Below, piece by piece: positions 6,892 to 7,510 of a stretch of DNA of 7,510 nt. The notes below the pieces were generated by a model. It was given only the letters and a program-made list of their open reading frames with translations, was not told the origin of the DNA and made no database searches. The position numbers and the translations under genes are program-made. Source of the stretch: a bacterium (lineage in GTDB: Bacteria; Omnitrophota; Gorgyraeia; Gygaellales; UBA12090); the NCBI GenBank assembly GCA_004299495.1, contig SCPY01000230.1, positions 1 through 7,510 of the forward strand, in the 5' to 3' direction. Position 1 is the first letter of the stretch. The number at the start of each line of letters is the position of its first letter.

Positions 6892-7510
6892 AATAATCCA
6901 TCCGTCTCTTTAAAGCCTATCATCAAGTTCATATTCTGCACCGCCTGCCCGGAAGCTCCTTTAAGCAAATTGTCTATGGCAGAGAGGATAATAATCATCT
7001 TCCTGTCTTGGCTTACCTTAATCCCTATATCGCACATATTCGTATGCTGGACATCACTTAAACCGGGGAATTCCCCATCATCTCTTATCCTCATAAACGG
7101 AGTGTCTTTATAAAATTTCTTATAAAGATTTATTAAATTCTTACCCGTTACCCGTAACCCGTTACCCGTTACCCGCACATATATCGTCTCCAAAATTCCC
7201 CTCTCTATAGGCAAGAGGTGGGGCACGAAGGTAGCGGATATTTTCTTCCCTGCAGCTTTTGACAATTCCTGATTTATCTCAGGCGTATGCTGATGCGCGT
7301 CCACTTTATAAGCCCGGAAATTATCTTTAAGCTCCTGCCAGAAAGGGTCATCAGCCGGCTTTCTTCCCGCGCCGCTGTATCCGCTTTTTGCGTCAATAAT
7401 TATGTCTTTTACCGAGAAATCCCCCGCTTTCAATAGGGGCATAAGCGCTAAGAGGGCCGCGGTAGGGTAACATCCCGGGTTAGCGATGAAATCCGCCTTC
7501 CTAATTTTCG
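6888..7510 (-). CDS. argC: N-acetyl-gamma-glutamyl-phosphate reductase, N-terminal part cut by the window edge
   Basis: Reduces N-acetylglutamyl phosphate with NADPH to N-acetylglutamate semialdehyde, between ArgB and ArgD. Only about 207 of the usual roughly 345 residues are present; the NADP-binding domain lies beyond base 7510. The frame is open to the edge, and the catalytic motif NPGCYPT is readable, with its cysteine codon at 7470-7472. The in-frame ATG at 7442 is therefore an internal methionine. Downstream come AKSGYSGAGRK, HQHTPEI with the active-site histidine region, PHLLPIERGILETIYV, and the C-terminal DNLLKGASGQAVQNMNLMIGF. Between YVRV and KNLINLY the protein reads TGNGLRVTG, encoded by a 7-bp tandem repeat. 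From remembered relatives this loop is about three residues longer than usual. The stop overlaps the argJ start by 4 bp. Confidence 0.97.
   Translation of the reverse strand, partial: KIRKADFIANPGCYPTAALLALMPLLKAGDFSVKDIIIDAKSGYSGAGRKPADDPFWQELKDNFRAYKVDAHQHTPEINQELSKAAGKKISATFVPHLLPIERGILETIYVRVTGNGLRVTGKNLINLYKKFYKDTPFMRIRDDGEFPGLSDVQHTNMCDIGIKVSQDRKMIIILSAIDNLLKGASGQAVQNMNLMIGFKETDGLL
7141..7175. repeat. Five-unit 7-bp tandem repeat inside argC
   Basis: Five consecutive heptamers: TTACCCG, TTACCCG, TAACCCG, TTACCCG, TTACCCG. Only the middle unit differs, by one base. On the coding strand the unit is CGGGTAA. Three units make 21 nt, so the encoded peptide would repeat every seven residues; here it gives VTGNGLRVTG in a surface-type loop before the conserved LYKKFY helix. 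The reading frame is kept. Confidence 0.9.

Noticed and set aside
6888..7442. A short complete argC starting at the ATG at 7442
   Set aside because: The frame stays open upstream to the window edge and includes the catalytic NPGCYPT motif before that methionine, so the gene is cut by the edge and does not start there.

Overview
The window is almost entirely one arginine biosynthesis operon, transcribed leftwards (minus strand) in the order argC-argJ-argB-argD-argF-argG-argH. It is cut at both ends. argC enters from the right edge without its N-terminal part. argH leaves at the left edge probably only about 15-20 codons short of its stop. No promoter, ARG box or terminator is visible; the promoter presumably lies upstream of argC, beyond base 7510.

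Right to left, the genes encode N-acetyl-gamma-glutamyl-phosphate reductase (argC, 6888-7510), ornithine acetyltransferase (argJ, 5755-6891), acetylglutamate kinase (argB, 4885-5739), acetylornithine aminotransferase (argD, 3690-4880), ornithine carbamoyltransferase (argF, 2538-3461), argininosuccinate synthase (argG, 1346-2515) and argininosuccinate lyase (argH, 1-1335). Together they take N-acetylglutamate to arginine. ArgJ recycles the acetyl group from acetylornithine to glutamate, so no argE is needed. The spacing is tight throughout (4-bp overlap, then gaps of 15, 4, 22 and 10 nt) except for one 228-nt gap between argD and argF.

That gap (3462-3689) is the one unusual region. It is packed with at least five stem-loops and a perfect 15-bp direct repeat. 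It reads as two tandem copies of a composite palindromic element, each a palindrome with other palindromes nested inside it, and the copies differ by compensated base-pair changes in a stem. It ends five bases before the argF start codon, and argF has no visible Shine-Dalgarno sequence. A second small repeat, five 7-bp units, lies inside the argC reading frame at 7141-7175. argH is clearly more AT-rich than its neighbours (about 37% GC by hand count over the whole visible gene, against about 47% in a 600-base sample of argG).

The organism is a bacterium, probably an environmental lineage known mainly from metagenomes. The ArgD motif FPGWGVSALGHCHP and the palindrome-rich spacer remind me of Omnitrophota or other PVC-group genomes. 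That is an impression from memory, not a demonstrated placement. The genes themselves are ordinary. I see no phage, CRISPR, toxin-antitoxin, defence or otherwise novel protein system here.
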